A stretch of DNA of 64,000 nt from Prevotella sp. (GTDB lineage Bacteria > Bacteroidota > Bacteroidia > Bacteroidales > Muribaculaceae), in the NCBI GenBank assembly GCA_023662865.1, contig JAMPIK010000006.1, positions 22,719 through 86,718 on the forward strand, read 5' to 3'. Both the position numbers and the translations under genes were made by a program. This document shows positions 17,781 through 27,206 of the stretch, piece after piece. Position 1 is the stretch's first letter, and every line of letters begins with the position of its first letter. The notes under the pieces were generated by a model. It searched no databases, was not told the DNA's origin, and saw nothing but the letters and a program-made list of their open reading frames with translations.

Positions 17781-18783
17781 TTTGTTTTTCCATTAACGGC
17801 ATAATTGCATTAATTCCGAGCATTACTGCTACATACGTCACGCCTAACACGAAAAAGTCCATACTCAACGGCCATGCATATTTAATGTAGCCGCCCCTCA
17901 GATAGCTAAAGAACAACAACCACAAGGAGGCTTGCACACATACGCACAGAGTACACCATTTGTGGGCGCGAAATTTTTGATACCAAATACTCCAAACGGT
18001 GAATGGCAAGCAACATACATTGCACAGAGCAAGCCATGGAAGCATATCCGGAAACATCAACAAAGTGAGCAGACTCACGGAGAAATAAGAAAATCCCACT
18101 TCACTCCAACCGAACAGTCCGAAAAATTTAGATGCTTTGAGCTCAAGGATACTGTCGCACCCACCGGCTTGAAGCACACTGCATACGCTGTCGGCCGCCG
18201 GATTATGTATTTTAACTGACTTCTGCACAAGCAAATATGTAAAATATAATCCCACAATATCAACAGCAGCCACCAATATGGTTGAAACGCTGTCATAAAG
18301 TCTGTTGGAGATAAACGCATAAAGAAACAAGAAAATCGCGCAAAGATAAAGCACCCTTTTTTTCGTGCTTGTTAAAAACTCCAAGGCGCGGTGCTTTTCA
18401 TATTCCGGCTCTTTTGCCATGGCAGTCGGAAATGATAGAATCACATTTCCATCCCATGCATTTTGAAATTCCAAAGCCGGGACTGTCTCCCGGACGCCCT
18501 GCGACATATATGTGACATTTCCTCCCGATTGGTTTAAAACAATTACAAAACCTTTGGGAGTGCGAGCCAAAAACGGCGGTGTGAGTTTAGATATTTCACA
18601 CTTGTCAGACAATAGCCACCCCTGACTCTCCACACCATATTCTTCCAATAATTTTATCAGACCGAACATGGTGCGGAAAGGCATATCGTCAAAACGCTTT
18701 GTAGTGTAAGCATCTGTGTGACTTACACCCAATGCAGTAAGATAATCGCCCGCGAGGGTCGGTTTGTAATTCTGCGTTGACAT
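17770..18783 (-). CDS. Membrane disulfide oxidase: degenerate C39-like domain fused to VKOR domain
   Basis: A 337-residue fusion. Residues ~1-125 resemble a C39 peptidase-like domain (TDAYTTKRFDDMPFRTMFGLIKLLEEYGVES, then TPPFLARTPKGFVIVL), but the catalytic Cys near the N-terminus and the usual His are absent (GFVIVL where HFVVL is expected), so it should bind rather than cut. Residues ~140-330 form a vitamin K epoxide reductase domain with membrane helices, the cysteine pair in SVCSVLQAGGCDS and the active CxxC in HKWCTLC. VKOR homologues re-oxidise thiol-disulfide proteins. It starts 2 bases after the thioredoxin gene, which fits a redox partnership. Confidence 0.83.
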   Translation of the reverse strand: MSTQNYKPTLAGDYLTALGVSHTDAYTTKRFDDMPFRTMFGLIKLLEEYGVESQGWLLSDKCEISKLTPPFLARTPKGFVIVLNQSGGNVTYMSQGVRETVPALEFQNAWDGNVILSFPTAMAKEPEYEKHRALEFLTSTKKRVLYLCAIFLFLYAFISNRLYDSVSTILVAAVDIVGLYFTYLLVQKSVKIHNPAADSVCSVLQAGGCDSILELKASKFFGLFGWSEVGFSYFSVSLLTLLMFPDMLPWLALCNVCCLPFTVWSIWYQKFRAHKWCTLCVCVQASLWLLFFSYLRGGYIKYAWPLSMDFFVLGVTYVAVMLGINAIMPLMEKQNES

Positions 18784-18785
18784 AA

Positions 18786-19079
18786 CTACATATAAGATTG
18801 AATCTTATTGAGCAGGAACTGGCCGTCCATCTCTCCGCTTTCACGCCATACCGGCTTGCCGTCTTTATAAATAATGAACGTAGGAGTGGAGTTAACGCCT
18901 TCCGTTTCGGAGAGTTCCTGATTCAAATCAATATCCAATTGATATATGTCCACTTGACCCGCCAGCATTTCCTTTATTTGCTCGATTACGGGCATCATTC
19001 TTTGGCAGTGAGGACACCAAGTGGCATAAAATTCCACCATTACCACGGGGGTTGAGTTAATAGCTTGTGTATATTCCAT
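18786..19079 (-). CDS. Thioredoxin-family protein
   Basis: A 97-residue thioredoxin fold with active site WCPHC (YATWCPHCQRMMPVIEQ) and the cis-proline block VNSTPTFIIYKDGK. No signal peptide is present, so it is cytoplasmic as written. The CPHC motif is the DsbA type and is more oxidising than the CGPC of normal thioredoxin. It is the first gene of the four-gene operon with the VKOR fusion, the 54-residue peptide and trmN6. A role as electron donor to the VKOR protein is inferred from adjacency. Confidence 0.9.
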   Translation of the reverse strand: MEYTQAINSTPVVMVEFYATWCPHCQRMMPVIEQIKEMLAGQVDIYQLDIDLNQELSETEGVNSTPTFIIYKDGKPVWRESGEMDGQFLLNKIQSYM

Positions 19080-19166
19080 AGTTGAATTAATAAATTGGTT
19101 TCAGTACTAAAACAAAATGAATTGAATATTGTTTAAAAAACAACGAAGCTACCGTTAGCAACTAAT

Positions 19167-19198
19167 TTTGCATAATTCGGATTAATTGCGTAATTTTG
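19167..19198 (+). promoter_or_regulatory. Nested promoter elements of pfp
   Basis: TTTG (19167-19170) and TAATTTTG (19191-19198) are 20 bases apart, a full Bacteroidetes promoter 43 bases upstream of pfp. The same TTTG is the end of another TAATTTTG (19163-19170), so two overlapping promoters are possible. Confidence 0.65.
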
Positions 19199-19241
19199 CA
19201 GCGGTATTAGATAGAAAAGAAAAACATTCAATTGATTCTGC

Positions 19242-20900
19242 ATGAAAAAGAGTGCACTACAAAGAGTCAGGGCAGATTATCAACCCAAACTGCCCTTTGC
19301 CCTCCAAGGCCCGGTAAAGGTAAAATTCGGTGAGAAAACACGCTCCGTGGCTCATCAGGAGGAAATACAGCAGCTTTTCCCGAATACATACGGTATGCCT
19401 GTAGTTGAGTTTGAACGCAATGAAAATCCCGAAAGAGTAGAAGAGCCGTTTAATGTAGGCATTATCTTGTCCGGAGGTCAAGCCCCGGGCGGTCATAATG
19501 TGGTGAGCGGCATTTTCGACGGTATAAAGAGCTTGAACCGCGAATGTCGCCTATATGGTTTCCTAATGGGACCCAGCGGCTTTGTGGATCATCAATATAT
19601 GGAGCTCACAGCAGGTATAATCAAAGATTACCGCAATACCGGAGGCTTCGACATAATAGGCTCCGGACGCACAAAGTTGGAAACACCCGAGCAGTTTGAC
19701 GAGGGTCTGAAAATTCTTGAAGAATTGAATATCAAGGCATTGGTGATTATAGGCGGCGATGACTCCAACACTAATGCCGCCGTACTTGCAGAGTATTATA
19801 AAGCAAAAGGTGTTGATATTCAAGTAATCGGTGTACCTAAGACTATTGACGGCGACTTGAAGAACAAATGGATTGAGACCTCATTCGGATTCGATACCGC
19901 CTGCAAGGTTTACAGCGAGGTAATAGGCAACATACAGCGCGACTGCAACTCCGCCAAGAAATATTGGCACTTCATCAAGCTGATGGGCCGCTCCGCCTCT
20001 CATATCGCATTGGAATGTGCGCTTGAGACTCAGCCCAATATATGCATCATTTCAGAAGAAATTCTTGCAAAGCGCATGACTCTTGACAATATTGTCAGCC
20101 AGATTGCATATGTGGTAAGTGAGCGCGCTCGTCTGGGTTGGAACTTCGGCACTGTGCTTATACCGGAAGGTCTGATTGAGTTTATCCCCTCCATGAAAGC
20201 ACTTATCTCCGAGCTTAACGATGTACTCGCCGAACATTCAGAAGACCTTGAAAGCCTTGACGAAGACAACAAACTCATCACTATACACTCATACCTCACC
20301 CCTATCAATCAGGAGCTTTACAAGAGTTTGCCCAAGCAGATTGCCCTTCAGCTCTCAATGGACCGCGACAGCCACGGCAATGTGCAGGTAAGCCTTATCG
20401 AAACAGAGAAGCTCATATCGGAAATGGTGGAGAAGCGTCTTGAAGAAATGAAGGAGCAAGGCCAGTATGTAGGCAAATTCGCCACACAACACCACTTCTT
20501 CGGCTACGAAGGCCGCTGCGCCGATCCCTCCAATTTTGATGCGGATTACACTTATGCCCTCGGCTACAATGCGGCAATGCTCATCAATGCCGGACTTACC
20601 GGCTATATGAGTTCGGTAAGAAACCTTACCGGACACACGGAAGAATGGATTGCAGGCGGTATTCCAATCACCATGATGATGAATATGGAAAAACGCAACG
20701 GCAAACTGAAACCGGTAATCCAAAAGGCATTGGTAAACCTTAACGGGCGCCCCTATCTCAAATTCGCTTCTCAACGAGAAACATGCTCGCTCAACACTCT
20801 TTACCAGTATCCGGGTCCCATTCAGTACTTCGGTCCGGTAGAAGTGTGCGACCGCCCGTCCATGACACTCTTGTTGGAACACAACAAAGAAATTTATTGA
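19242..20900 (+). CDS. pfp: Diphosphate--fructose-6-phosphate 1-phosphotransferase
   Basis: Reversible pyrophosphate-dependent phosphofructokinase for glycolysis and gluconeogenesis. The 552-residue length identifies the long, plant-beta-subunit-like class that is common in Bacteroidetes and spirochaetes. Visible motifs are LSGGQAPGGHNVVSG near residue 78, GGDDSNTNA near residue 170, where the Asp pattern marks PPi rather than ATP use, PKTIDGDLKN near 200, and KLMGRSASHIALECAL. It is monocistronic, with its own promoter and a strong terminator. Confidence 0.97.
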   Translation: MKKSALQRVRADYQPKLPFALQGPVKVKFGEKTRSVAHQEEIQQLFPNTYGMPVVEFERNENPERVEEPFNVGIILSGGQAPGGHNVVSGIFDGIKSLNRECRLYGFLMGPSGFVDHQYMELTAGIIKDYRNTGGFDIIGSGRTKLETPEQFDEGLKILEELNIKALVIIGGDDSNTNAAVLAEYYKAKGVDIQVIGVPKTIDGDLKNKWIETSFGFDTACKVYSEVIGNIQRDCNSAKKYWHFIKLMGRSASHIALECALETQPNICIISEEILAKRMTLDNIVSQIAYVVSERARLGWNFGTVLIPEGLIEFIPSMKALISELNDVLAEHSEDLESLDEDNKLITIHSYLTPINQELYKSLPKQIALQLSMDRDSHGNVQVSLIETEKLISEMVEKRLEEMKEQGQYVGKFATQHHFFGYEGRCADPSNFDADYTYALGYNAAMLINAGLTGYMSSVRNLTGHTEEWIAGGIPITMMMNMEKRNGKLKPVIQKALVNLNGRPYLKFASQRETCSLNTLYQYPGPIQYFGPVEVCDRPSMTLLLEHNKEIY

Positions 20901-20916
20901 TAATACCACTATCCCA

Positions 20917-20954
20917 AGCAAGGACCCCGACATGCGCCGGGGTCCTTGCTTTTT
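20917..20954 (+). terminator. Intrinsic terminator of pfp
   Basis: A 13-base GC-rich perfect inverted repeat (20917-20929 and 20938-20950) followed by a T-tract, 16 bases after the pfp stop codon. A textbook rho-independent terminator. Confidence 0.93.
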
Positions 20955-21040
20955 ATATCACTTACTCGCGTTTCGCATGTTCTATATACATTGGCTAATT
21001 ACAGTAAATCGGTGTCTTTCAGACACCTTTACAGACTCTC

Positions 21041-21089
21041 TTGTAGCCCCAAACACCCACGGCTACGCCGCGTGTGTTTGGGGCTACAA
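21041..21089. repeat. Long imperfect extragenic palindrome
   Basis: TTGTAGCCCCAAACAC on the left pairs with its complement ending at 21089; the middle CCACGG/CTAC/GCCGCG part pairs imperfectly. It resembles the dispersed REP-like palindromes of gut Bacteroidales. A smaller hairpin GGTGTCT-TTC-AGACACC lies just upstream at 21011-21027. No T-tract follows either of them. Confidence 0.6.
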
Positions 21090-21166
21090 ATAATCACTGT
21101 GCTTCGCACACTACCACAATCTATAAATATCAATGTATTGTAACTTGCGAAACTTGAATCACTTAA

Positions 21167-22090
21167 TTACTTTGCGGTGACCGACGTTGGTGATTTACGA
21201 TGCTTCTTGCCGATGTTTGTGAACACCATACCTATGATTATTATACCCATGGCCACTACTTGCATCGGTCTTAGTTGGTCAATGCCCATTAGCACTGACG
21301 CAATTGTGGCAAACACGGGCAAAAGATACTGATACAGTGATACCAATTCGCTGCCTATATCTTTCACGGCGGGTTGCACAAGGAAGTATGCCAAGAAGGT
21401 TGGACAAAGCAGAATAAAGCCGATTTCCAGCCATGGTGTCAACTCTGTTGTATGCACTATGGGTTCGTTTTGCATACCCGGCAATAAGAAAAGTGCGGGA
21501 ATTGCCGCAAATAAGAATACCCATCTTAACAGATTGATAGGCTTATACTTAACTGTGGGCTTCTGCAATATTACCAAATAGAACGCATAGCAGATTGTTG
21601 AGGCAACTGCCATGAGGTCACCGAGCATATTGTCGCTTCCAGCTTTGCCACTGCTTCCGTCCGCTATTACGATAAACGCTCCGACAAATGATATAATCAC
21701 ACCCAAGTATTCAATCCACGAGGGACGCTCATGTAAGAAAATTATGCCTATCAAAATTACAAACATGGGCGGCATCGTCATAATAATTGAGATATCAATA
21801 GGATTGCCGTAGCGTAATGAGTTGACAAACAGGAATATAAAGCCGAACAAACCGATTGTGCCGCCAAGCACAATCTTTAGCCAATCACTCCGGTCAATAC
21901 TCTTTGTCTGCACAAACAAGGAGACAAGCCAAAGCAAAATACACCCGCCAACGAGCCGGACGGCTGAAATACCGTTGCCGGTCATCCATTCGGGAATTAA
22001 TACCTTAGTTATCGGCACATTCAATCCCCAAAATATAGCGGCAATCAAGATACAAAGATTGCCGATTAAAAATGTACTTCCTTTTTTCAT
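21167..22090 (-). CDS. DMT-superfamily (EamA) transporter
   Basis: A 307-residue inner-membrane protein with ten predicted hydrophobic helices and two EamA repeats (first half with FWGLNVPITKVLIPEWM, IFLHERPSWIEYLGVIISFVGAFIV; second half with LLRWVFLFAAIPAL and VLMGIDQLRPMQVVAMGIIIIGMVF). Such transporters export amino acids or other small metabolites; the substrate cannot be predicted. It is followed on the same strand by no gene and faces pfp convergently across two palindromes. Confidence 0.87.
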   Translation of the reverse strand: MKKGSTFLIGNLCILIAAIFWGLNVPITKVLIPEWMTGNGISAVRLVGGCILLWLVSLFVQTKSIDRSDWLKIVLGGTIGLFGFIFLFVNSLRYGNPIDISIIMTMPPMFVILIGIIFLHERPSWIEYLGVIISFVGAFIVIADGSSGKAGSDNMLGDLMAVASTICYAFYLVILQKPTVKYKPINLLRWVFLFAAIPALFLLPGMQNEPIVHTTELTPWLEIGFILLCPTFLAYFLVQPAVKDIGSELVSLYQYLLPVFATIASVLMGIDQLRPMQVVAMGIIIIGMVFTNIGKKHRKSPTSVTAK

Positions 22091-22138
22091 AATTAGTGTT
22101 TGCGTAAATTAAAATACATTAATTTAACACAACACCGC

Positions 22139-22912
22139 TTATGATTGTTTATTTGTCCAGATACTGTAAGCCATTAGAGCTTGCGCGTGCAGCATGGGTA
22201 AACCGTTGATTGTTTTTGCACCATGTGTGGCAGCCGCCTCCATAAATGATGTTCGTTCGGGGTTGTACACTAAATCATAAATGTAGTGAGACGGAGTGAG
22301 ATATTGGTATGGGATATCAGGCTTTGTTTCTATATTCGGCCATGTGCCTAACGGCGTGCAATTTATAATCAATCTATGTGAAGATAAAATGTCTTGTGAA
22401 ATTTTGGAATAGGTAATACGCGGAATTTCCCCCGACCTTTTTGCATCCGGCCACCTTGACACAATGGTACAACTTACTCCTCGTTTACGCAATACATAAA
22501 TCACTGCGGCTGCGGCTCCTCCGGTTCCTCCAAGTATTAAAGCCCTGTCAGGCAACTCATTTCTACACAAAAGTTGAAGTCCCTGTTCAAACCCGTACGC
22601 ATCGGTATTATAGCCTGTCAAGAATGGTTTTCCGGCACGGCGTTCAATCTTAATTGTATTTATCGCACCTATGCTGGCGGCTTCTTCCTCTATTGCATCT
22701 AAGGTCTGCATATATGCCTGCTTATAAGGGATAGTTACATTCAGCCCCATAAGATTTGGGGTTGAGCTAATCAAGCAATGCAAATCAGAAGGCACGGACA
22801 ATTCAAAATTTTTATAGCACGCATCAATGCCCTCTCGCGTAAATTTATCATTGAAGAATTGAGCGGAAAAGGAATGGCCTAATTTCTTGCCGATTAATCC
22901 GTAAATTACCAT
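22139..22912 (-). CDS. aroE: Shikimate dehydrogenase (NADP+)
   Basis: Reduces 3-dehydroshikimate to shikimate in the aromatic amino-acid pathway. The 257 residues fit the family. Motifs are the substrate-binding GHSFSAQFFNDKF near residue 13, NVTIPYKQ near residue 64 with the catalytic Lys, YNTDAYGF with the conserved Asn and Asp, the nucleotide-binding GGTGGAAAAV and NCTPLG. A serA terminator separates it from the upstream serC-serA genes. Confidence 0.95.
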   Translation of the reverse strand: MVIYGLIGKKLGHSFSAQFFNDKFTREGIDACYKNFELSVPSDLHCLISSTPNLMGLNVTIPYKQAYMQTLDAIEEEAASIGAINTIKIERRAGKPFLTGYNTDAYGFEQGLQLLCRNELPDRALILGGTGGAAAAVIYVLRKRGVSCTIVSRWPDAKRSGEIPRITYSKISQDILSSHRLIINCTPLGTWPNIETKPDIPYQYLTPSHYIYDLVYNPERTSFMEAAATHGAKTINGLPMLHAQALMAYSIWTNKQS

Positions 22913-22925
22913 TAGTTATGAACAA

Positions 22926-22957
22926 GAGAGCGGATGCCAAGACAGGTATCCGCTCTC
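22926..22957 (-). terminator. Terminator between serA and aroE
   Basis: A perfect 10-base inverted repeat, GAGAGCGGAT (22926-22935) with ATCCGCTCTC (22948-22957), around a 12-base loop, 20 bases after the serA stop. It is followed on the minus strand by TTGTTC. Confidence 0.72.
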
Positions 22958-22977
22958 CTTGTATTAATTGGTTTTAA

Positions 22978-23895
22978 TTACTTGTTAACCTGAAACTTGT
23001 TCCAACCGTCTTTGAGATAAGCTACAGACTGTTCAGCTGCGGCTACACCTGCATTGAAGTTGGCTTCAGCAGTCTGCGCACCCATCTTCTTGGGAGTGAA
23101 GAATACACGAGCGGCAAATTTGCTTTCAAAGTCAGCTGCTGCATCGGGCTTGATGTCAGAAACATAGCGCAGGTCGGGACGCTCTTCAAGAGCTTTCACC
23201 AGGCCGGCTTCGTCAATCACTTCCTTGCGAGCTGTGTTTATAAGCACACCATTCTTGGGCATTTTCATTACCAAGTCATAACCGATGCTGCCTTTTGTTT
23301 GGGGAGTTGCGGGTATATGAAGTGATACATACTGATTTTCAGAGAAGAGCTCTTCGGGAGTGTGGAGAGGCTTAACGCCTTCACATTCCATAACCTCGTC
23401 TTTCACGAAAACGTCAAGAGCTGACACCTTCATATCAAAGCCCTTGGCAATGCGAGCTACGTTGCGACCTACCTGACCGAAAGCGTAGATACCGAGAGTC
23501 TTGCCTTTGAGCTCTGAGCCGGAAGTACCGTTGTACTGGTTGCGGCACATCATCACTACCATACCGAAAACGAGTTCGGCAACGGCGTTTGAGTTCTGGC
23601 CGGGAGTGTTCATTACACAGATACCGTGAGCAGTAGCGGCTGCGAGGTCAATGTTGTCGTAGCCGGCGCCGGCACGTACAATCACTTTCAGCTCGGGAGC
23701 AGCATCCATTACTTCTGCATCGATTTTGTCAGAGCGAACGATTAGACCGTTAGCTGTCTTTACAGCTTCAAGAAGGTCAGCGCGAGTACCTTTCTCCACG
23801 AGTTCCATTTCATTGCCGGAAGCATTGATAGTGTCCTCAATAGCCTTTACAGCTGCGGGAGCGAAAGGTTTCTCTGTGAAAACTAATATTTTCAT
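22978..23895 (-). CDS. serA: D-3-phosphoglycerate dehydrogenase, short form without ACT domain
   Basis: First step of serine synthesis: oxidises 3-phosphoglycerate. At 305 residues it is the short type, lacking regulatory ACT or intervening domains. The nucleotide-binding motif is in GIYAFGQVGRN, the substrate Arg in NTARKEV and RAGAGYDNID. The usual catalytic His (TPHxG) is replaced: here the sequence reads TPKKMGAQTAEA, so a Lys occupies that place, as I recall for the Entamoeba enzyme. It follows serC by 27 bases, forming a serC-serA operon. Confidence 0.9.
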   Translation of the reverse strand: MKILVFTEKPFAPAAVKAIEDTINASGNEMELVEKGTRADLLEAVKTANGLIVRSDKIDAEVMDAAPELKVIVRAGAGYDNIDLAAATAHGICVMNTPGQNSNAVAELVFGMVVMMCRNQYNGTSGSELKGKTLGIYAFGQVGRNVARIAKGFDMKVSALDVFVKDEVMECEGVKPLHTPEELFSENQYVSLHIPATPQTKGSIGYDLVMKMPKNGVLINTARKEVIDEAGLVKALEERPDLRYVSDIKPDAAADFESKFAARVFFTPKKMGAQTAEANFNAGVAAAEQSVAYLKDGWNKFQVNK

Positions 23896-23922
23896 GTCTT
23901 CTGTAATATCTGAGAGTGGAAA

Positions 23923-24999
23923 TTATTTGAGGTTTGCAGCCTCGAACTCGTTCATGCAAGCGATGAGAGCCTCTACGCTTTCCATGGGGAGTGCGTTGTA
24001 GAGAGAAGCGCGGAAACCACCAACATCACGGTGTCCCTTGATACCCATCATACCCTTTTCAGTAGCGAAGTCGATGAAAGCCTTCTCAAGGTCTTTGTAT
24101 TCTTCGCGCATTACGAAGCATACGTTCATGATAGAACGATCTTCTTTACCGGGCACGGTAGCTACGAACATCTTGCTTGCATCGATAGCAGCATAAAGCT
24201 TTTCTGCTTTTGCGATGTCCATCTTCTCGATTTCGCGAACACCGCCGAGGCTCTTGTAATATTTGAGAGTCTGGAGAGCTGCGAAGATGGGGAGTACCGG
24301 GGGAGTGTTGAACATTGAACCCTTGTCAACGTGAGTCTGATATTTCAGCATTGTGGGGATAACGCGGTCTACATGACCCAGAGCGCTGTCTTTTACTATG
24401 ACGATAGTCACACCTGAGGGAGCGAGGTTCTTCTGTGCACCGGCGTAGATGAGGTCATACTTGGCTACATCAATGGGGCGAGAGAAGATATCGGAGCTCA
24501 TGTCGCAAATCATGCGGCAGGGCACATCGGGATCTTTGCGGATTTCAGTACCATAGATTGTGTTGTTTGAAGTATAGTGGAAGTAGTCCACATCAGCGGG
24601 TACTTTATAATCTTTGGGGATAACAGTGTAGTGAGTGTCTTTGCCGGAAGCGACAACGTCAACTTCGCCGAAGAGTTTGGCTTCTTTGATAGCTTTGGAA
24701 GCCCATACACCGGTGTCGAGATAAGCTGCTTTCTTGTTGAGGAAGTTCATGGGCGCCATGGCAAATTGCAAGCTGGCACCGCCACCCAGGAAGAGCACTG
24801 AATAGCCTTCGGGCACTTCAAGAAGTTCTTTAACGAGAGCTACTGCTTCGTCTACAACAGCCTGAAATTGCTTGCTGCGGTGTGAAATCTCAAGAATTGA
24901 GAGACCCATGTCAGCAAAATTGATTACAGCGTCAGCTGTATTCTTGATTGTGTACTGGCTCAGAATAGAAGGGCCGGCATAAAAATTGTGTTTCTTCAT
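23923..24999 (-). CDS. serC: Phosphoserine aminotransferase
   Basis: Second step of serine synthesis: PLP-dependent transamination of 3-phosphohydroxypyruvate with glutamate. The 358 residues and the blocks NFYAGPSIL at the start, [27 protein letters not shown], and the PLP-lysine region [17 protein letters not shown] identify it. It is the first gene of the serC-serA operon; the upstream ~160 bases are A/T-rich and separate it from kdsB. Confidence 0.97.
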   Translation of the reverse strand: MKKHNFYAGPSILSQYTIKNTADAVINFADMGLSILEISHRSKQFQAVVDEAVALVKELLEVPEGYSVLFLGGGASLQFAMAPMNFLNKKAAYLDTGVWASKAIKEAKLFGEVDVVASGKDTHYTVIPKDYKVPADVDYFHYTSNNTIYGTEIRKDPDVPCRMICDMSSDIFSRPIDVAKYDLIYAGAQKNLAPSGVTIVIVKDSALGHVDRVIPTMLKYQTHVDKGSMFNTPPVLPIFAALQTLKYYKSLGGVREIEKMDIAKAEKLYAAIDASKMFVATVPGKEDRSIMNVCFVMREEYKDLEKAFIDFATEKGMMGIKGHRDVGGFRASLYNALPMESVEALIACMNEFEAANLK

Positions 25000-25158
25000 G
25001 AGAAATTTGGTATAAGTTATTGTTAATATTTGTCAAATTACTGCAAATCCGCATCATTCTGCAACTTTTGCGGATTGAATACCGAGTTGAACCTTGGTTT
25101 TCAGTTGCGAAATTACAACTTTTTATTTATATTTCAATACTTTTTAAAAAATAAATTT

Positions 25159-25923
25159 TCAATCCTTGATTTTTCCCTCTTTCAGCAGAGACTCCGCACG
25201 TTTCAAATCAGCGAGAGTATCTATGCCTACTCCGTTCAGTCGAGTTTGAGCTGTTCGTATTGTCAACCCGGCTTGGAGCCACCGGAGTTGTTCCAAGCTT
25301 TCGGCCTTCTCCAACTCACTCGGCTGGAGTTGTGTAATGCGCTTCAGCACATCAAGACGATAGGCATAGACTCCCACATGGGCATAATATGTATGACGAG
25401 AGGCCCATAGTTCGGGCTCCACTCCTCTCTGATACGGAACGGGAAACCGTGAGAAGTAGAGAGCTTTACCGTCGTCGGCCACCACAGCTTTCACCACAGC
25501 CGGATCGGTGAGCTGCGCATAGGGTGTGTCGCCCGGCAGCGGACGTACCAAGGTTGCAATATCAGTGTCGGGATATTCCTTAAACAGATTTTGCAATGCT
25601 TTCAATTGATTGGGGTGAATAAAAGGTTCATCACCCTGAACATTTATAATCACATCAACATCATCAGGCAGGGAGTCTGCCGCCTCGCGCACTCTGTCGG
25701 TACCGCAAACATGGTCTGCACGCGTCATCACCGCATTACCTCCGGCAGCTTGCACACATTCCAGAATACGCATATCATCAGTGGCAACAAGTCCGTATAA
25801 GCCCGCTTCCGTCACTCTGCCTACAACTCTGTTTATCACTTCAACCCCGGCAAGCTTGGCCAGAGGCTTGCCCGGAAAACGTGATGATGCCCAACGTGCC
25901 GGGATTACAACTGCAAATTTCAT
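25159..25923 (-). CDS. kdsB: 3-deoxy-manno-octulosonate cytidylyltransferase
   Basis: Activates KDO as CMP-KDO for lipopolysaccharide inner core. The ATG at 25923 gives the standard start MKFAVVIPARWASSRFPGKPLA and 254 residues, the normal family length; an upstream in-frame ATG would add 30 unrelated residues lying within the neighbouring gene. INVQGDEPFI and the HVGVYAYR blocks are present. The start codon overlaps the stop codon of the upstream flippase-like gene (ATGA), which indicates translational coupling. Confidence 0.95.
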   Translation of the reverse strand: MKFAVVIPARWASSRFPGKPLAKLAGVEVINRVVGRVTEAGLYGLVATDDMRILECVQAAGGNAVMTRADHVCGTDRVREAADSLPDDVDVIINVQGDEPFIHPNQLKALQNLFKEYPDTDIATLVRPLPGDTPYAQLTDPAVVKAVVADDGKALYFSRFPVPYQRGVEPELWASRHTYYAHVGVYAYRLDVLKRITQLQPSELEKAESLEQLRWLQAGLTIRTAQTRLNGVGIDTLADLKRAESLLKEGKIKD

Positions 25924-27014
25924 TTCTGTTTTTTTGAAAAACTGTCTCTTAACCATTTGGGCAGAATGCTCATACCTATGATTAAGTATATATAATATGA
26001 TATAATACGCCAACAGATTGCCATAAATAGAGCAAGGGCTACTGTGGGTATCATTGAGCCATAAACTTCAGTAAACAACCATTCGCTTATACCGGATCCT
26101 CCGGGCGTCGGACTCACAATCAGGAGTACCCATACTATAAACTGTCGGGCAAGGATTATCCATTGTTCGGGCAAACTGCTCGTTACGAAAGCAAGGAACA
26201 GTGCATTGACTACCATATATCTTGACAACCAGGATATTACGGTAGCTCCGAATACTCTTATCCAAAAGATTACGGGTTTCTTCCGAAGTATGGCAGATGT
26301 TGCTACCATATTATCGCCCATAGCCTCTACCCTATTCTTCCACCGGCGCAAAAAGCGTATTGAAAACAATGTCAGCAATAGCCTTCTGATGCCGTTGGGA
26401 TATAATATTATTCCGCAGAAGAGGAAAAGAGTCCAAAGTACAATCCCGGTGTAAATCAGCCAAAATGCCACTTCCAAACCCGTGCCGAACACCTGATTGC
26501 TCATAGTGAATAATTCACCGGAGGGAGTAAGCATAACAAAAAGCGGCGCCATAACCACAAGATACAGTTCATCGAGAAATAATGTAGTGAGCATCAATGT
26601 GGTAGCCCGGCCAAGTTCTATACCCTCACGATTAAGATATATCATACCGAAAGAGCTGCCACCAACGGTAGAGGGTGTAACGGCCGATGTAAATTCGCAT
26701 AAGAAATTCACCCGAATTGCTTGCTTCCACTTAAGCTCTTTATCAGTAAGAAGCCGGAAGCGCCAACTAAGGCCGAAATCGCGTCCACACATGAAGAGCC
26801 AACCAAAAATCAGACATACGATCACATGTGGCGAGAACTGAATCTTAGCCCATAAAGCCTCAATATCACTACTTTTGGCATCGCGCACAAACATCCATAC
26901 CACTACTGCAATTCCAATGGCTACGGGGAGTAAAATTTTCCACAAAGCGAACTGCCTGCGTGTCTTTTTATCCTCCTGCTCCTCAGTCATTCTTATTTCT
27001 CGATCGGTGTTCAT
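25920..27014 (-). CDS. Flippase-like integral membrane protein (LPG synthase TM / UPF0104 family)
   Basis: A 364-residue protein with a charged N-terminus and about eight hydrophobic segments. CRDFGLSWRFRLLTDKELKWKQAIRVNFLCEFTSAVTPSTVGGS and PTPGGSGISEWLF match the family related to the membrane half of lysylphosphatidylglycerol synthase (lysylphosphatidylglycerol synthase TM region), members of which act as lipid flippases or remain unassigned. No aminoacyl-transfer domain is present. Coupling to kdsB (4-base overlap) suggests a role in envelope lipid or glycan handling; this is inference. Confidence 0.8.
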   Translation of the reverse strand: MNTDREIRMTEEQEDKKTRRQFALWKILLPVAIGIAVVVWMFVRDAKSSDIEALWAKIQFSPHVIVCLIFGWLFMCGRDFGLSWRFRLLTDKELKWKQAIRVNFLCEFTSAVTPSTVGGSSFGMIYLNREGIELGRATTLMLTTLFLDELYLVVMAPLFVMLTPSGELFTMSNQVFGTGLEVAFWLIYTGIVLWTLFLFCGIILYPNGIRRLLLTLFSIRFLRRWKNRVEAMGDNMVATSAILRKKPVIFWIRVFGATVISWLSRYMVVNALFLAFVTSSLPEQWIILARQFIVWVLLIVSPTPGGSGISEWLFTEVYGSMIPTVALALFMAICWRIISYYIYLIIGMSILPKWLRDSFSKKQK

Positions 27015-27174
27015 CTGTGTGCAAAGTTAAATTAAATAATTGATTTGCACAAACGGTGTAATTGTCCGAGATAAAAACGAGCATAGATAATGGAATTTTA
27101 TTATTGCTTATCTTTCTGATTTACAAACATATGAAATAATCTCAATAAAAAATATCAAAAAAATGATAAAATTA

Positions 27175-27206
27175 TTTGGTGGATTAAACAAAACATCGTA
27201 ACTTTG
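27175..27206 (+). promoter_or_regulatory. Promoter of tRNA-Met (elongator)
   Basis: TTTG at 27175-27178 and TAACTTTG at 27199-27206 are 20 bases apart. The run GTAACTTTGCACTCGCAAA that starts at the -7 box is identical to the one in front of the initiator tRNA at 61456. Confidence 0.75.
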
